From Diphasiastrum complanatum (lineage: Eukaryota > Streptophyta > Lycopodiopsida > Lycopodiales > Lycopodiaceae): 64,000 nt of DNA. The position numbers and the translations under genes were made by a program. The notes under the pieces were generated by a model. It saw nothing but the letters and a program-made list of their open reading frames with translations, ran no database searches and was not told the DNA's origin. Location of the stretch: positions 1 through 64,000 of the forward strand of contig MU832647.1 in assembly GCA_029204225.1 (NCBI GenBank), read 5' to 3'. Shown here piece by piece: positions 15,001-25,411 of this stretch. How positions within the stretch are numbered: the stretch's first letter is position 1; each line of letters begins with the position of its first letter.

Positions 15001-15467
15001 AAATCTACTGAGATTTAGCTTAATCAATTTTCTGTTCGGCTGTTAAAAAAAAATCCCGGAACCAGTGTTCTATAGCCAGAACAAAACAAAAGAGGCAGGA
15101 ACAATACAGTAACAGACTAGATGCTTGCCTTGAATCGCTCTTACCTGTAAATTGACAAAAAAGAACAAGGGAAAAAATTCAAAGGTACGAACACAACGCA
15201 TTCAACGGTTGTTTTTGAGCTAGGTCTTCTGGATTCGACTTGCCTTGGATCCATCTGTGTTTCTAACACAATTATTGATAATGGAATATACATGACATGC
15301 TCCATTTGGTTGGCGAGAAGGAAAAATATTGCCCTTTTAGTAAACAAACGAAATACGAATATGTTCGGTTTCTAAGTACCAATGCTTGAATATAAAAGGG
15401 ATCTTACATTGGAAAACGGCCTCTGCGAGCTATCTCGAGCTCTCGCCAATGCTGAAGAACGCCTCAT
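1..15467 (-). CDS. KIN14 (ATK1/ATK5-like): Kinesin-14 motor protein, ATK1/ATK5-like (partial; 12 exons visible)
   Basis: Minus-end-directed C-terminal kinesin of the ATK1/ATK5 group, which focuses spindle microtubules in plant cells. Exons: 15467-15408 (ATG at 15467, first residues [12 protein letters not shown]), 13244-12966, 12701-12557, 12312-12203, 11998-11879, 11489-11286, 10935-10726, 10606-10532, 9893-9747, 9500-9356, 9179-9070, 163-1; all phases agree. About 589 residues are present: a basic tail with KKRK, a long coiled-coil stalk (about 110-450, including [16 protein letters not shown]), the kinesin-14 neck/motor start [15 protein letters not shown] at about 451, the segment [17 protein letters not shown], and the P-loop GQTGSGKT at about 542. 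The rest of the motor (switch I/II, microtubule site) lies beyond base 1. Two introns use GC donors. The intron before the P-loop exon is 8.9 kb and full of retroelement. Family assignment is firm; the single-exon N-terminus is inferred from frame and splice sites. Confidence 0.93.
164..2947. other. Kinesin intron, 5' flank of the gypsy element; no gene recognised
   Basis: Intronic DNA between the P-loop exon and the retroelement. Short ORFs on both strands show no recognisable domain. The stretch 1770-2040 is richer in GC than its surroundings and could be part of an old repeat, but I could not assign it. Confidence 0.5.
2948..3409 (+). repeat. 5' LTR of gypsy element
   Basis: The first 221 bases match 7781-8001. 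The LTR ends just before the primer-binding site at 3411. Its outer end begins TTACGG rather than the usual TG, judged from where similarity to the 3' copy starts. A TATA-like stretch (TATTTATAGG) lies near 3249. Confidence 0.8.
3411..3424 (+). promoter_or_regulatory. Primer-binding site, initiator Met-tRNA type
   Basis: TGGTATCAGAGCA follows the 5' LTR directly. This is the usual plant LTR-retrotransposon site complementary to the 3' end of initiator methionine tRNA. Confidence 0.85.
3749..3918 (+). repeat. Tandem repeat in the gypsy leader, three units
   Basis: The core TTGGAGGCTGTCCAGCGCCC occurs at 3751, 3831 (with TCCATCG) and 3899, with related sequence (TTTCATCAC, CAGCCATATTTTCAGC) between. 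Spacings are 80 and 68 bases. It sits in the untranslated leader before gag. Confidence 0.85.
4160..4930 (+). pseudogene. gag of the gypsy element
   Basis: Starts [11 protein letters not shown] at 4160 and continues with a charged helix ([14 protein letters not shown]) and a retrotrans_gag region ([14 protein letters not shown]). Two adjacent stops, TGA TAG, near 4703 interrupt the frame, after which the same frame resumes with [18 protein letters not shown]. No zinc knuckle follows: the frame runs straight into reverse transcriptase, so a central deletion has removed the gag end and protease. Confidence 0.85.
4931..6170 (+). pseudogene. Reverse transcriptase and RNase H of the gypsy element
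   Basis: RT motifs visible: [51 protein letters not shown] and the catalytic YFDDILIYS (about 5399-5425). The frame breaks just after and resumes at 5473 with [12 protein letters not shown] and the RNase H region ([44 protein letters not shown]). A TAG at about 6098 separates it from HYKPGKSN and ADALSRLP. It cannot be translated as it stands. Confidence 0.92.
6171..7702 (+). pseudogene. Integrase with chromodomain-like C-terminus of the gypsy element
   Basis: HHCC zinc finger (HSSPVGGHF then CDFCLRNK), then the integrase core with [21 protein letters not shown] and [14 protein letters not shown] giving the D, D and E residues. After a frameshift near 7290 the frame continues [21 protein letters not shown] and then a chromodomain-like stretch ([19 protein letters not shown]). 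Such chromodomains direct integration towards particular chromatin in chromoviruses. Confidence 0.9.
7781..8001 (+). repeat. 3' LTR of gypsy element, truncated
   Basis: Repeats 2948-3168, then stops inside GTGGAGTGGGGGCC, where unrelated antisense copia sequence begins. More than half of the LTR is therefore missing. Purine-rich AGCCAGGGAGAG just before it is the likely polypurine tract. Confidence 0.88.
8002..8110 (-). pseudogene. Copia gag N-terminal scrap, antisense
   Basis: The reverse complement reads [20 protein letters not shown] followed by [13 protein letters not shown], the characteristic start of Ty1/copia gag proteins. It abuts the truncated gypsy LTR without spacer, so one element was inserted into or recombined with the other. 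No protease or integrase of this copy is visible nearby. Confidence 0.75.
8111..9069. other. Remainder of kinesin intron; no gene recognised
   Basis: No coding signal that I can assign. It may include further decayed copia sequence continuing the antisense gag scrap. Confidence 0.5.
13354..14030. mobile_element. Non-autonomous DNA element with terminal inverted repeats in kinesin intron 1
   Basis: The left end ATAGACACCCGTTCCG (13354-13369) and the right end, read inverted, ATAGATGCCCATTCCG (14015-14030) match at 13 of 16 bases. Inside lie further FTTCCG/CGGAA-type inversions (13380-13430) and a 43-bp tandem array next to the right end. No transposase is encoded; the minus-strand ORF 13793-13503 resembles nothing I know. 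ATTACAAC on the left and ATTTACAAC on the right may be an imperfect target duplication. A hAT-like non-autonomous element is possible. Confidence 0.6.
13875..13990. repeat. 43-bp tandem repeat, about 2.7 copies
   Basis: Units start at 13875, 13918 and 13961, each beginning TCACGTTCTGTTTCG and containing ATGCATTCAAAACGC. They sit subterminally in the TIR element, where transposase-binding repeats are often found. Confidence 0.9.
14031..15407. other. Rest of kinesin intron 1; no gene recognised
   Basis: AT-rich intronic sequence with short unsupported ORFs only. No exon consistent with the phases of its neighbours was found. Confidence 0.55.
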
Positions 15468-16083
15468 TGTTCAGAACCTCTATTTCAACAGTCCTTGCAC
15501 TCTTCCATGACACCAAACTTTCTGTCTTAGCCTTTCATAGCATCCCAATCAGACACATTGTGAAGGATGAGCCCAGGGTTTGATAAGCCGCGACACAGGC
15601 GAACTTAGATAGATCAGAGCACCATCAACATGTAACTGGATCTCCAGCACGGCTTAAATCACCAAAACGACCACTAGATAGCACTCGTCTTAAGGAAGCA
15701 ACAAGCAAAACCTGAGCCCGAAACACATAGTTGCATTGAGAATGTATGAGCAGAAGAAGAATCAGGGCATGCAAGATTTACCAAACCGAAACAAAATTGT
15801 CAACACAGACGCTTTAAAACCCATTTCAGAGATGTGGATCGTCCTCACTCTTCCACCCCAACATGCATACATGATGCGCGCACGCGCTTACATTATTATG
15901 CAAACGATCGAGGCTGCTCTCGATGAAGAAGAAGAGGAAGAAGGGTAGGGAGAAGAGGCTGCTTGGCAGAAAGGAAGAAGAGAGAAAACGAGAGAGAGGA
16001 GAGAAGGGGGGATTTCAAAATAGAGGGCGGGAGAAAAGAGGACCCATTGTTCGGGGCTGAAATTTAATAAGTCTTTCTTTTTT

Positions 16084-16317
16084 ATTGTCACTTACGAGCC
16101 ATGGGACTGGCCTCAAACGCCTCAAACGGTTTGATGGGGCCGGGGGGAGCTCACCCTCCGAGGCCATTGCGCCTGGAAAGGGCCTTCGGCACAGGGCAGT
16201 ATTGTCACTTATGAGCCATGGCACTAGCCTCAAACGCTTTGATGTGAGCGGGAGGGGGAGGTCACCCTCCGAGGCCATTCGGCCGAGGAAGGGCTTTCGG
16301 CTGAGGGTGGTAGCCGG
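16084..16317. repeat. 117-bp tandem duplication
   Basis: ATTGTCACTTACGAGCCATG at 16084 and ATTGTCACTTATGAGCCATG at 16201 begin two diverged copies that also share GCCTCAAACG, TCACCCTCCGAGGCCATT and a GGGC-rich end. Confidence 0.85.
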
Positions 16318-16405
16318 CGGCAGAATGACCGAGGAGGTGACCTTCTGCGGCATGAAAGCTTTTTTTACTTTTTGCTTTCTTCCTTTTTGTCGTGAATTTT
16401 GTTTT

Positions 16406-16438
16406 ACATGCACCTTTTGCATCCCGAAAGGTGCATGT
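16406..16438. repeat. Perfect hairpin, 12-bp stem, in a dispersed repeat
   Basis: ACATGCACCTTT and AAAGGTGCATGT flank a 9-base loop. Closely related ACATGCACCTT/GATGCATG sequences recur at 60925-61265, so this belongs to a dispersed family. Confidence 0.8.
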
Positions 16439-17337
16439 GAAAAATTTTGAGAAAAAAAAAAAAAGAGAAAAGGAGGTGCACAAATTCCACTGTGGGATGC
16501 ACATCCTCTTAATTCATGAAAAAGCAAAAAATGACTTTAAGTGGCTAAGTTATGTGTCCATCACGAGGGCTTTTCACTTTGAGAGGGGCTTTGGCCAAGG
16601 CCAAGATCAGCCCAAGGGCACCCGCTTAACCAAGCCCAAGGCCCTTTACTTGTGTCATGCAAAATACTTTTTATGTTTTTTAAGTCAAAACTTTCACGAG
16701 CGTCAAAGAAATTCAAGCAGAAGGTAATATTAGTTCCATTTAAGGCTAATTCCACTCTCAAGGTAGGACTCAAATACAAAGGAAAGTTGAGCTCTTGGCA
16801 TTATCGCTAGAGTTGAGCATTTTCAAACTTGTTGCATGGGGCAAGTCTCGCACTAGAAGCACTTGTCATGTAATAATGACTCGAGTTTGCGACCAACATG
16901 GTTTCACATGCATGATGACTTGCTTGGTAAGCGCAAAAGTGGAAAGAAGATTTTGTTTGGAATTCCACATTGTTATTAGCTCACGGTTTACTTACTACCT
17001 TGCAAGTGCACTTATGTTCCTTTTCTTGCTTGATTCTTAAACATGTTCTTGTTCTCTTGCAATAGCTTCCTTTGGCGGCAAAAGCTTGTTCCTTGCTTGA
17101 GAGATTACCATGCACCTCCCATCTCTCAAACACAAAGTGCCCCTCTATAAGTAAAATGTGAACTCTCATTACAATATAGTGGGGTTGTTCCATTAGTGAA
17201 TAGAATGTGACTTTTTATAGACACAAATATAAATAGCAACATTCATTAAATACTTTGATTATGAATGGAATATTAGATTATATTCTTCAAAACATAATAA
17301 AAATGATAAGTTTAGGCATCGAAAAAACTCGATAGTG

Positions 17338-18480
17338 ATTTTCCAATAAAACAATTCACACCATCCCACTGGTTGACGGAGCTAAATCCGCAGTTAGTAG
17401 GCCCTATAGGTCTAATCCGCACTACGCCCAGCTGATCCAAGAAGAGTTGAAAAAGCTTATGGATGTGGGATTCATCTACGAGATGGAACACACTTATTGG
17501 GTATCACCTATCGTGGTTGTACCTAAGAGAAATGAAAAACATAGAATCTGTGTGGACTACAAGAAGCTGAATGCCTAACCAACAAGGACCATTTTTCCTT
17601 ACCATTCATGGAAACTGTGTTAGAGAGAATAGCCAGAGCAGAAGCCTATAGTTTTCTAAATGGGTTTAGTGGCTATAACCAAGTGAAGATAGCACCGGAA
17701 GATTAGCACAAAATTGTCTTCTCCACTGAGTGGGAAACATATGCCTACAAAGTGATGCCATTTGGATTGTAAAACGCTCCCAGCACTTTCCAACGAGTGA
17801 TGAGTTATGCCTTCAAGGATTTTCTTTGGAAGTTTCTTGAAATATTCATGGACAACTTGTGTGTCCACTCCTCTAGAGCCCAACAACATGTAGCTTGCTT
17901 AGATAAAGTGTTCATTCAGTGTCGATTATTCGACATATCCCTAAACCTGGCCAAATGCCAATTTCTAGTCGTGCACGACATAGTGCTAGGCCATGTAGTT
18001 TCGAGACATGGTATCGCCACTGACATCGACAAGATTCGCATAATACTTGCATTGCTTGAACCAAGGAACTATACGTGAAGTGTACATCTTTATGGGGCAT
18101 TGCAATTATTATCGGAGGTTTGTCATGAACTTCGCTAAGCTAGCCCGCTTAATCTACCAGATGACTATCCAACTAGAATGGATAGTTGAAGCCATTGAGG
18201 CTTTCCACAAACTCAAGAAAGCCTTAGTTACCGCACCAATCCTTCGACCTCCTATCTGGACCATAGAATTTCACGTCCACACAGACGTCTCTAACTATGC
18301 CATAGGGAGTGTTCTGACGCAACCAGGGGAGTACAAGAAGGGTTATCCGATCTACTTTGCTAGTAGGCAGTTGATTCCTACGGAGATGAACTATACCACC
18401 ACCGACCGTGAAGCGCTAGCCATGGTATACAATGTGAGAAATTTCGCCAATACATGCTAGCCAACCCCTTTGTCTTCTTC
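17338..18480 (+). pseudogene. Ty3/gypsy reverse transcriptase and RNase H remnant
   Basis: Begins HTIPLVDGAKSAVSRPYR and continues with EELKKLMDVGFIYEM and VPKRNEKHRICVDYKKLNA before a stop. RT motifs return in shifted frames; the catalytic YxDD position reads FMDN, a loss of the second aspartate. RNase H follows (HCNYYRRFVMNFAKLA, HVHTDVSNYAIGSVLTQ, ASRQLIPTEMNYTTTDREAL). Several stops and frameshifts make it inactive. It is interrupted at 18480 by a solo LTR and continues at 20352. Confidence 0.9.
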
Positions 18481-20351
18481 TGTTAGGGCCATTTTTGACA
18501 AGGTATTGGTCCAGCCAAAACGTCCTAAAAGGGTCAAGGGGCCCCACCTCTAATGGCAGTTTGGCCCTATGTGAGCAATAGAGGATTTGCCACTTCCAAC
18601 CCTGATGGCCTTCTCTATTGCCCCGTGCTCCCCAACCGATGAGAGTTTTCCAGGCTCTAAGAGATACGGTTGCAAGGAGGGGGTGCTGTCATTTTTGGTG
18701 CAATGATTCACTAGCTTTCTAGGGTTACGGTGGTTCTGTAAAACTTCTGATCACTAATGTGCGTTAGAATCTTGCTAACATCTCTTTCCCCAGTGAATTC
18801 GGCTTACAGTTAGTAAAAATCTCACATGGGCTGGAAACTGACAAATGCTACCTAGACAAGGTAACAAACAAGCATAAGGGCTTTGGCAAACATCCATCAA
18901 GTACTTCTCAATGAAGCATCCTACCACAATAAGGAGTGAATATCCTCACTCCACTCTCAATCAAGCATTTGTTAAAATCCTAACAATCTCATCCATACCA
19001 TTACAAAGTTACAAACATCACTCCTTATTCAGTGAGGTGTTACTAGCATCATACAACTAACTACGAATTGGAACTAACCTCAAGCATCCATTCCAACACT
19101 AGCATTGAGCAACAAGCATTCATAATAACAAAGGGGAACTAACCAACATTGAACTCTCTCAAGCAAACAAGCTCTCCACATTCAACTCCCAAATGTACCA
19201 ACTCCTAAAAGTACTAACATACAAAAGTCCTAACATTTGAAATACAAGGAGTTGGCTCCTTCTTATAAGAAAATCCAATGCATCCCCTTCACAATGTCAT
19301 CTTGCCATTCTTCATGCCCTTCAAGCCCTCTTTGCCATTTGTCCCCAACCCATTTGATAGTACACCTAGTGGCCTCCATAAGAGAGTGGGGGAGTGGTGC
19401 ATTCAAGGCTCTCTTAAAAAAATAGCCAAGATGCCATTTTTGTCAAAGGCTAGGGAGGCCATTCACGTTTCTCCTTTTGTACACCCTAGAAGGCCAAAAT
19501 GTCAATGGCTAGTGGGTGTACCTCCCAAATTTTTTAGCCTCCAAGGTGTTTTGGCATTTAATATCCAAATTTTGGCTAAGGCCCTTTTTCAACCCCTATT
19601 TTTAGTAGGCGACCTTCATTTTTCCTTGGGTACCTGTGTTTTTTGCCTTTCTTCGATTTTTCAAGGACCGTGCACCTACTGCTCATTTTTCTGGATTTTT
19701 GGTTTGTTGGGTAACTCCTTGGCCCGCATATTTCGTTAATTGCCCATAAATTGCCCAAATTTTGTCGTTGGGGTTTTTGTGATTCCTTGACACTGAATCC
19801 ATATTTTCCGGTTCCGTATTTACCCGAAACTTTTCTTTCTCAATTTTTTCTTCTGTGGTTGACTTTTTCGGCATTCATGACTAGGGCTCCCACGACAACA
19901 CGGTTTTCCTGAAAAATACATTGAGTGATCATATATTAGTAAAAATGGACTCAGTACATGGTGAGATTTTAGCACGGTCATACCGACTATTTTTTTACAG
20001 CTTGCCATTTTTTTGAAAAGCCGTAAAATATTTACTGGCCATTTATAAGGCCGCAAAATTTGCTCTAGCTTCATTTAGAACGGGATGGGACCCATATCTA
20101 GGTTGACTGGCATTTTTGGCTCGGTCTTTACATAATCTGATCACAAAATATTTTTGACAGTTTTTTTCGAAGTCAGTTTCTTACTTTTAAACTGTGTCTA
20201 GCCACTTTAGGGGCGGGCTGGGACCCAATTCTACGGCAAGTTTGTGTCAATTTTTCTCTGATAATCGGGTTTTAGCATGCCGGTTTCTCAGTTATTGTGA
20301 ACTTGAGCTTCAATATTAGCCCGATTGTCTGTGCGGAAATATCGGCTAACA
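18481..20351. mobile_element. Solo LTR, 1871 bp, with perfect 5-bp target duplication
   Basis: Begins TGTTAG and ends CTAACA, and is flanked by TCTTC on both sides (18476-18480 and 20352-20356). Joining the flanks restores the host gypsy RNase H reading frame (NPFVFF then VDHQALLYLVNRP), which proves the insertion point. No coding region is found inside, so it is most likely a solo LTR left by recombination of a large LTR retrotransposon. Orientation is not determined. Confidence 0.9.
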
Positions 20352-20859
20352 TCTTCGTAGATCACCAAGCCCTACTATATCTGGTAAATAGACCCTGCAC
20401 AACCGGGCGAATCACTTGGTGGCTGCTGCTTCTTCAAGAGTTCAACTTTGAAATCGTCGTTCGCAAAGGACAACAACACTATCTGGCCGATCACCTCTCA
20501 AGGATCCGAAATGTTCCCGAGAGTAGAGGGGTTGATGATGAACTCCCTGACGCCACACTATTCCATGTCGACGTCGTCCCTGAGTGGGCTGCTGACATAG
20601 TGGGATATCTTATGTCGGGACGTCCTCCCCCTGAAATGAGCAAAGTAGAACGACGCATGTTAATCATTAAATCTGTCCCTTTCACATTGATAGAAGGACA
20701 ATTGTATCGCATTTGTAACGATGGAATTATACGCCGTTGTGTCCTACCGCAGGAAGTGTCCCAAGTAGTGAGCATCGCCCACAAAGGAATAGGAGGAGGG
20801 CATTTCGCTGCCGAAGCTACCAATAGAAAAGTATTGCAACACGGCCAGTGGTGCCCCAC
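20352..20859 (+). pseudogene. Gypsy RNase H end and integrase start, continuation of 17338-18480
   Basis: Continues VDHQALLYLVNRPCTTGRI, then KGQQHYLADHLSRI, an RNase H end, and the integrase N-terminal region (LIEGQLYRICNDGIIRRCV, AHKGIGGGHFAAEATNRKVL). The frame is open here for about 170 residues. It is cut at 20859 by the next LTR, before the integrase catalytic core. Confidence 0.9.
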
Positions 20860-21593
20860 TGTTGGAAGTAAATCTTGTTTGTCAATGTTTGGCTAGATAT
20901 ACTCACGATGTGGTGTAGTATAGAGAGGATCGTCCGCTTCCTAAGTTTCTACCAAGCTTCAGACGGAATGCGAAAATAGAAAAAAATAATGATGAAGCAC
21001 TAAAGCTTACACAACTAGTGCTCGAAATAGAAATGAAACTAATCTAAGATGACAAATTGCAAAACCTTACTAAGGCTTACCCAACTAGCAAGGTGCTTAA
21101 AATAAATCCTAGATTAACACCCAAAGGGTTTGAAAAGATAGATTGCGGGTAAACTAAGCATCAATCAATTAAAAACATGCCACAATAAAAGAACCAATGA
21201 AAGGAGGCAAGAGGAGGCCCGAGCAATTTCTCTCAAGCTATGCACCTTCCAATGGGAACACAAGTGAAATAATAAGATAATCTCAAAGAGAGAGCAATTT
21301 AGCATAATCTCAGATTGTTATTTACAAGGCAAATACCTCTCCTGTTATGGCAAGGAGGGTCTTCCATAAGTATCCACTAACTTATGGGACTAATCTATTT
21401 CTAGCCATTCTAGAACTTAAATCTAAGTTTAAGCTATTTTATTGATTTTTTAAGTTTCTAATTATGGGCTTACAAACACATGTCATGGCGGAAGTTTATT
21501 AACAAACACTCGCACGTGGTCTTACAAAACACATGCCACAGAGTTTTATTTTTCTCTTTTTATTTTTTTTTTGTGTTAGCACAGATGCTAACA
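20860..21593 (-). repeat. LTR of a minus-strand retrotransposon (3' LTR)
   Basis: Runs TGTTGG...GCTAACA on the plus strand. Directly to its right, the minus strand reads GGAGGGGGATAA before TGTTAGC, a polypurine tract followed by an LTR start. The element body therefore extends to the right on the minus strand. The matching 5' LTR was not found; it has probably been lost next to 22920. Confidence 0.75.
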
Positions 21594-22920
21594 TTATCCC
21601 CCTCCTTATTGGATTGGTGGTCCCACAACAATCGAAGCGTTTTCTTCCTGGATCTTCTGTGCTTCTTGGAGGCGAGACTGTTGTTGTCGGGAGTGGTAGA
21701 TTGTAGTGCCGATGTCCTCCATCATTTTCCACCATAGTTTGTTCATGAAGGGCATGAGTTTGTAATAATGGAACATACCTTGTAGAAAGTTGTGGGTTTT
21801 CCATAGCTCCACCATATCAACGTGCAGGGCTGAAGTTAGTGCAGTGCGATAATAGAGCCTTGCTACGCTAATGTGGTCTTATTGCATTCGCAGTGGTTTA
21901 TTGATATCAAGGGCGATTGGGGGTAGCCCTCGATCCCAAAAACCCTTGAATTCTACCAGGAATGCTACTAGGTCGCAATTGTCCGCAAAATATCTGACAT
22001 AACGGTTCTCGCTTCGCTATTGGATAGTAATAAGGATTTGTGCGCATATAGGAGGGAGCTTCGATATATCGTGTCATCGAGGTCTTACTTTTGTAGGAAG
22101 AGCTGATGGCGCCAGAGAGGTTGTGGATCCAGGAGTTTGACTGCTTCTTTATGTGTTTGACTCTGGTCCAAATCTGGCAATATGTAGCCACCTCGCCCTT
22201 TTGTCGTTGGATATTTATTGGCAAACTCTTGAGAGACACACAGCTCCTTGCTTGGTTCTATGGGCGTGATTCTATGCCGGATGGTTGGTGCTTCAAAGGC
22301 AATCTCATGTTGAATTTGGGGATGAGGGTCAGGAGGAGGGGAGGAGAGGGATTAGCTTCAACAATTCTTTGTGATCAGAAAAAAATTGTCGTGGAATAAA
22401 TGGGGGGTTAGTGGTGTCAAGAGGGTTAGAAGTGGTGGAAGGAAAAAGATAATGTTAGGAGCTAGTACCACCAGAGCTTGATGGACTGGTTGGTGCTTGA
22501 GCTCCTTGCCCCAAGGGTTGGCCTTGAAAGGAGGAGCCTTGAGTAGCAAGAGGAGGCTGCTGGAATCCTACTCCATCTCCACCATCTGGTCCATCAAAGT
22601 GGTGCCCGAAATCATGGAATTGGGCATGCCCTGCATGAACAGACGGCATCGACTGGACAACTGTCTTTTTAATCGTTATTCCACGATGGCAATGTGTTGG
22701 TTCAAGGCCTCAACGAAAGCAGCGTATGATTGTTGTAATTTTGTGTGCTGCTCCATCGTGGCTTTCAACTTTTGGGCCAGCATTTGATAAGCCACCACTG
22801 GAATGGGAGTTCCCTCAGGAATAGTTGGTGGTGCGAAGTCGTTGAAGTCCACCAATTCCAACTGTTCCTTCATAGTGGAACATGCGGCTTGTGCATTTGC
22901 TATGGCCTCATCCCTTTCGC
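21594..22920 (-). mobile_element. Internal part of the minus-strand LTR element, with unfamiliar ORFs
   Basis: Minus-strand coding-like pieces in several frames: a helical region starting MKEQLELVDFNDFAPP (22873-22676), a Gly/Gln/Pro-rich piece (22649-22455), a basic piece around QKGEVATYCQIWTRVKHIKK (22239-21907) and MVELWKTHNFLQGMFHYYKL (21815-21606) ending just before the polypurine tract. None matches gag, protease, RT or integrase. Either the element is a large derivative carrying a captured gene, or this is its extra 3' ORF. The sequence stops abruptly near 22920. Confidence 0.5.
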
Positions 22921-23245
22921 ATCATTTACATCAACTGGAGCAGGTGCAGATGCTTCGATCAATGGAACAATTGAAGATTTAACAAACTCATCATCTAGAA
23001 TCTCACTAGATATGTAAAACACAAAAGCCATTCCTTTGATTAGAAGGCGACATATTCTTTTGTGGATATTACATTATATATTTCTTTTGAAATGGTCATG
23101 CACGTTAGAGTACTTTCTATTATGTTTATGCTTAGAGAATGGTTGGGAATGTACAAGGTCCTGAAAATGAACGAAACAAAAATTATCTATATCCATGACA
23201 TGAGTACTAATAATCTGAGAAAAATTATCAAGATAAGAAATTAAA

Positions 23246-23389
23246 TTAACGATTCTCATAAACTAGCTTATTGATATCGAAGGGAGCAAAAAAAATACTA
23301 GCAAAATATTCTAATTTGTCAGATGGAATGTCACTGGCATTAAAAAAATCCATAAGTTTGTCATCTGAGGCCATGGAGGAACTAGCCAT
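23246..23389 (-). CDS. Small acidic ORF of unknown function, possible first exon
   Basis: Reads MASSSMASDDKLMDFFNASD and on to a stop, 47 residues. The ATG lies 10 bases after motif array 1, and a good TATA box (CTATAAATATG, minus strand, 23672-23661) lies upstream. Possible further coding on the same strand (EILDDEFVKSSIVPLIEA, about 22921-23011) could be a later exon, but I could not find compatible splice sites. It is not recognised as any known protein. Its main interest is the promoter layout shared with the histone-like gene. Confidence 0.45.
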   Translation of the reverse strand: MASSSMASDDKLMDFFNASDIPSDKLEYFASIFFAPFDINKLVYENR

Positions 23390-23398
23390 ATTGAATCT

Positions 23399-23584
23399 GA
23401 TATCGGTTCAACGCGACAGATAAATATCGGTAGAAGAATAAAGTAAAGTGCGCGCGCTGATCCGATATGGTAAGGCCGAGAATAAATTTTTTCAAAAAGA
23501 ACTGGTCGACAGTGGCTGATATCGATTTAGCGCGCCAAAATACGAGCATGCACAACAAGGGTTGGCGCGCGTTAATTTGATATC
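23399..23584. repeat. Motif array 1: four GATATC..GCGC sites in alternating orientation
   Basis: Sites at 23399-23415 (forward), 23452-23468 (reverse), 23518-23535 (forward) and 23565-23584 (reverse). The consensus, forward, is GATATCGGATCAGCGCGC. The array lies between the TATA box and the ATG of the minus-strand small ORF. Confidence 0.85.
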
Positions 23585-23660
23585 GGGAGAATGAAAAAAA
23601 ATAAGAAGGCTAGAGAGTTCAGAATAAAAGATTACGAAATCGAAATAAGGCAAGTGGTGC

Positions 23661-23672
23661 ACATATTTATAG
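23661..23672 (-). promoter_or_regulatory. TATA box of the minus-strand small ORF
   Basis: The minus strand reads GGCTATAAATATGTG, close to the plant TATA consensus. It would place the start of transcription near 23635, just before motif array 1. Confidence 0.5.
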
Positions 23673-23964
23673 CCAATTCCTGTTGATCACAACCATACAT
23701 CTGTCAAATAACAAATTGTGATTTACAGCCTATATTTATCCACCAATCAGAATGAGACTAATTTGTACCTAAGCTGAAATACATTGACTAGTCTAGTACT
23801 AGATTCAACTAATCATCATTAGCCCTGACCCTAGAATCTGTACCTGCACCGGAATGCATTAAATAGAAAATCATTAGCCTCTTAGAGTAATCATTAAAAA
23901 AATTATAAACAATTGATTAATGAATATCATTGAAAAACGTGAACGAGGAGAATTAAAGCAATCT

Positions 23965-25411
23965 TGTCATAACGTGCCTTTACACCATTCAATCGAAATT
24001 GATAGTACTGAGGTAGATCGAATTGCAACAGGTCTAGTTTAGATCGAATGTGATTGAGACACCAATCTTCCTCGACTTCAACCATTGCAAGAATGTTGTC
24101 ATTTTTTTTTCACTGTTATTTGAAGTTGCTCTTGAGGGTTTATACCAAAATCTTGATCAAGTGGCTTCCAAACATTTTTGCATTTAATCCATCTTCTACA
24201 ATACAGCAGCAAAGTGAGCATTTGCTTTTCGATGTGATATCTAAATGTCATGGATGAGTAACATACTCTGCACTCAACTTTCTGATTTTGTTTTGTATCC
24301 CAACCATCATCCAACAACTCGGCAATTATATCAGCACTCAAGTCCTTACAAATAAACATTGTTTTCATTCTCCGAACATTGCATTTGAAAAAAAAATCAA
24401 TAAAAATTGTAAAAGGTAGATACCAACTTAATCTATTATTCTTTGATCCAGTACTGCATTTTAATATACTCTGAATATCAATATATAGCCTAGATCGAAA
24501 ACTTTCTGAAATTGCTGCATCAGGAGAAATCCATTCCTCACTCGAAAAATCTGGTAGAAAATATGGCTCTAATCTACCAACTAAACAATTTTTATCAGGA
24601 AAATATGTGTGATCATAATAAAAGACTCCTGACTCTAAAAGTGATTTTGGAGAACGACCTTTATATTATAAAATACCGATATCCGAATGTATGACATTGA
24701 TTATTCCTGCAATCAATTGAACTGATTTCCATTCAAAGAAATTTGATGGATACAAATCTGCAAAACCAACAAAAACATCTCAAGAAAAATATAATTTAAA
24801 GACAATGATAATATAAAGTAATTGAATCTGAAAACTTACAATTGCATTTCTTTCTATCATTTGGATTCAGATCATGAATGTTGAGCTCATTGTGAAGATA
24901 AGCATGTTGAACTAAAACTTTCGTGATAGATTGACCGGCAGGTGATACTTTAAAATCCATTATCCTGCCTTTCCAAGAACTTCTATATATGTTATCCGAT
25001 TTTTTTCTTTTTCGAAATGAGCCTTTTGTAGAGGGATGCATCAAGATCTATTGATATTTATCTCCTTCTTCACATCACATTTTTGGACTTGCAAGATTCT
25101 CACAATGAGATTATTTCGGTGATATAAAACAAAGATCCTTGTACAAGCCAACTTTCTGCAATGCTACCTTCTGGCCTTGTCTTTTGTCTCACAAAGCCCT
25201 TCAAAACTTTCATAAAGCGCTCAAGGTAGAACATCCATCTCGTGTGCACAGGTCCTGCAATTGATACTTCTTCCACCAAATGCACTAGAAGATGAACTTG
25301 TATATCCAAAAAGGAAGTTGGAATATCTATTTCCAACAAACATACCATTTCGATCATTTGGATTTTCATGGAATCCAATTCACTATTTTTTATTTCTTTT
25401 GAAGAAATCCA
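23965..25411 (-). repeat. Direct duplication copy A (transposase 3' part)
   Basis: Nearly identical to 28109-29555 at a constant offset of 4144 bases, without indels. I found three substitutions (near 24012, 24176 and 24201). It contains the minus-strand DUF4218-like exon (25411-25100, with VHTRWMFYLERFMKVLKGF) and downstream coding-like pieces. The upper border falls one base inside the splice-acceptor edge of that exon in copy B. Confidence 0.95.

Larger units (their letters stand above)
15468..17337. other. Kinesin 5' region and intergenic DNA
   Basis: Holds the presumed kinesin 5' UTR and promoter. A GA-rich tract on the plus strand (15925-16010), CT-rich in the sense of the gene, lies about 0.5 kb before the ATG. 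Beyond it are a 117-bp tandem duplication (16084-16317) and a hairpin (16406-16438). The short ORFs here follow these repeats and are not convincing genes. Confidence 0.5.

Noticed and set aside
16015-16730. Several overlapping ORFs of 80-170 residues
   Set aside because: They follow a tandem duplication and a hairpin repeat; no codon pattern or domain supports them.
24512-24694. Plus-strand ORF repeated at 28656
   Set aside because: It lies antisense to transposase-linked coding pieces and is repeated only because the segment is duplicated.
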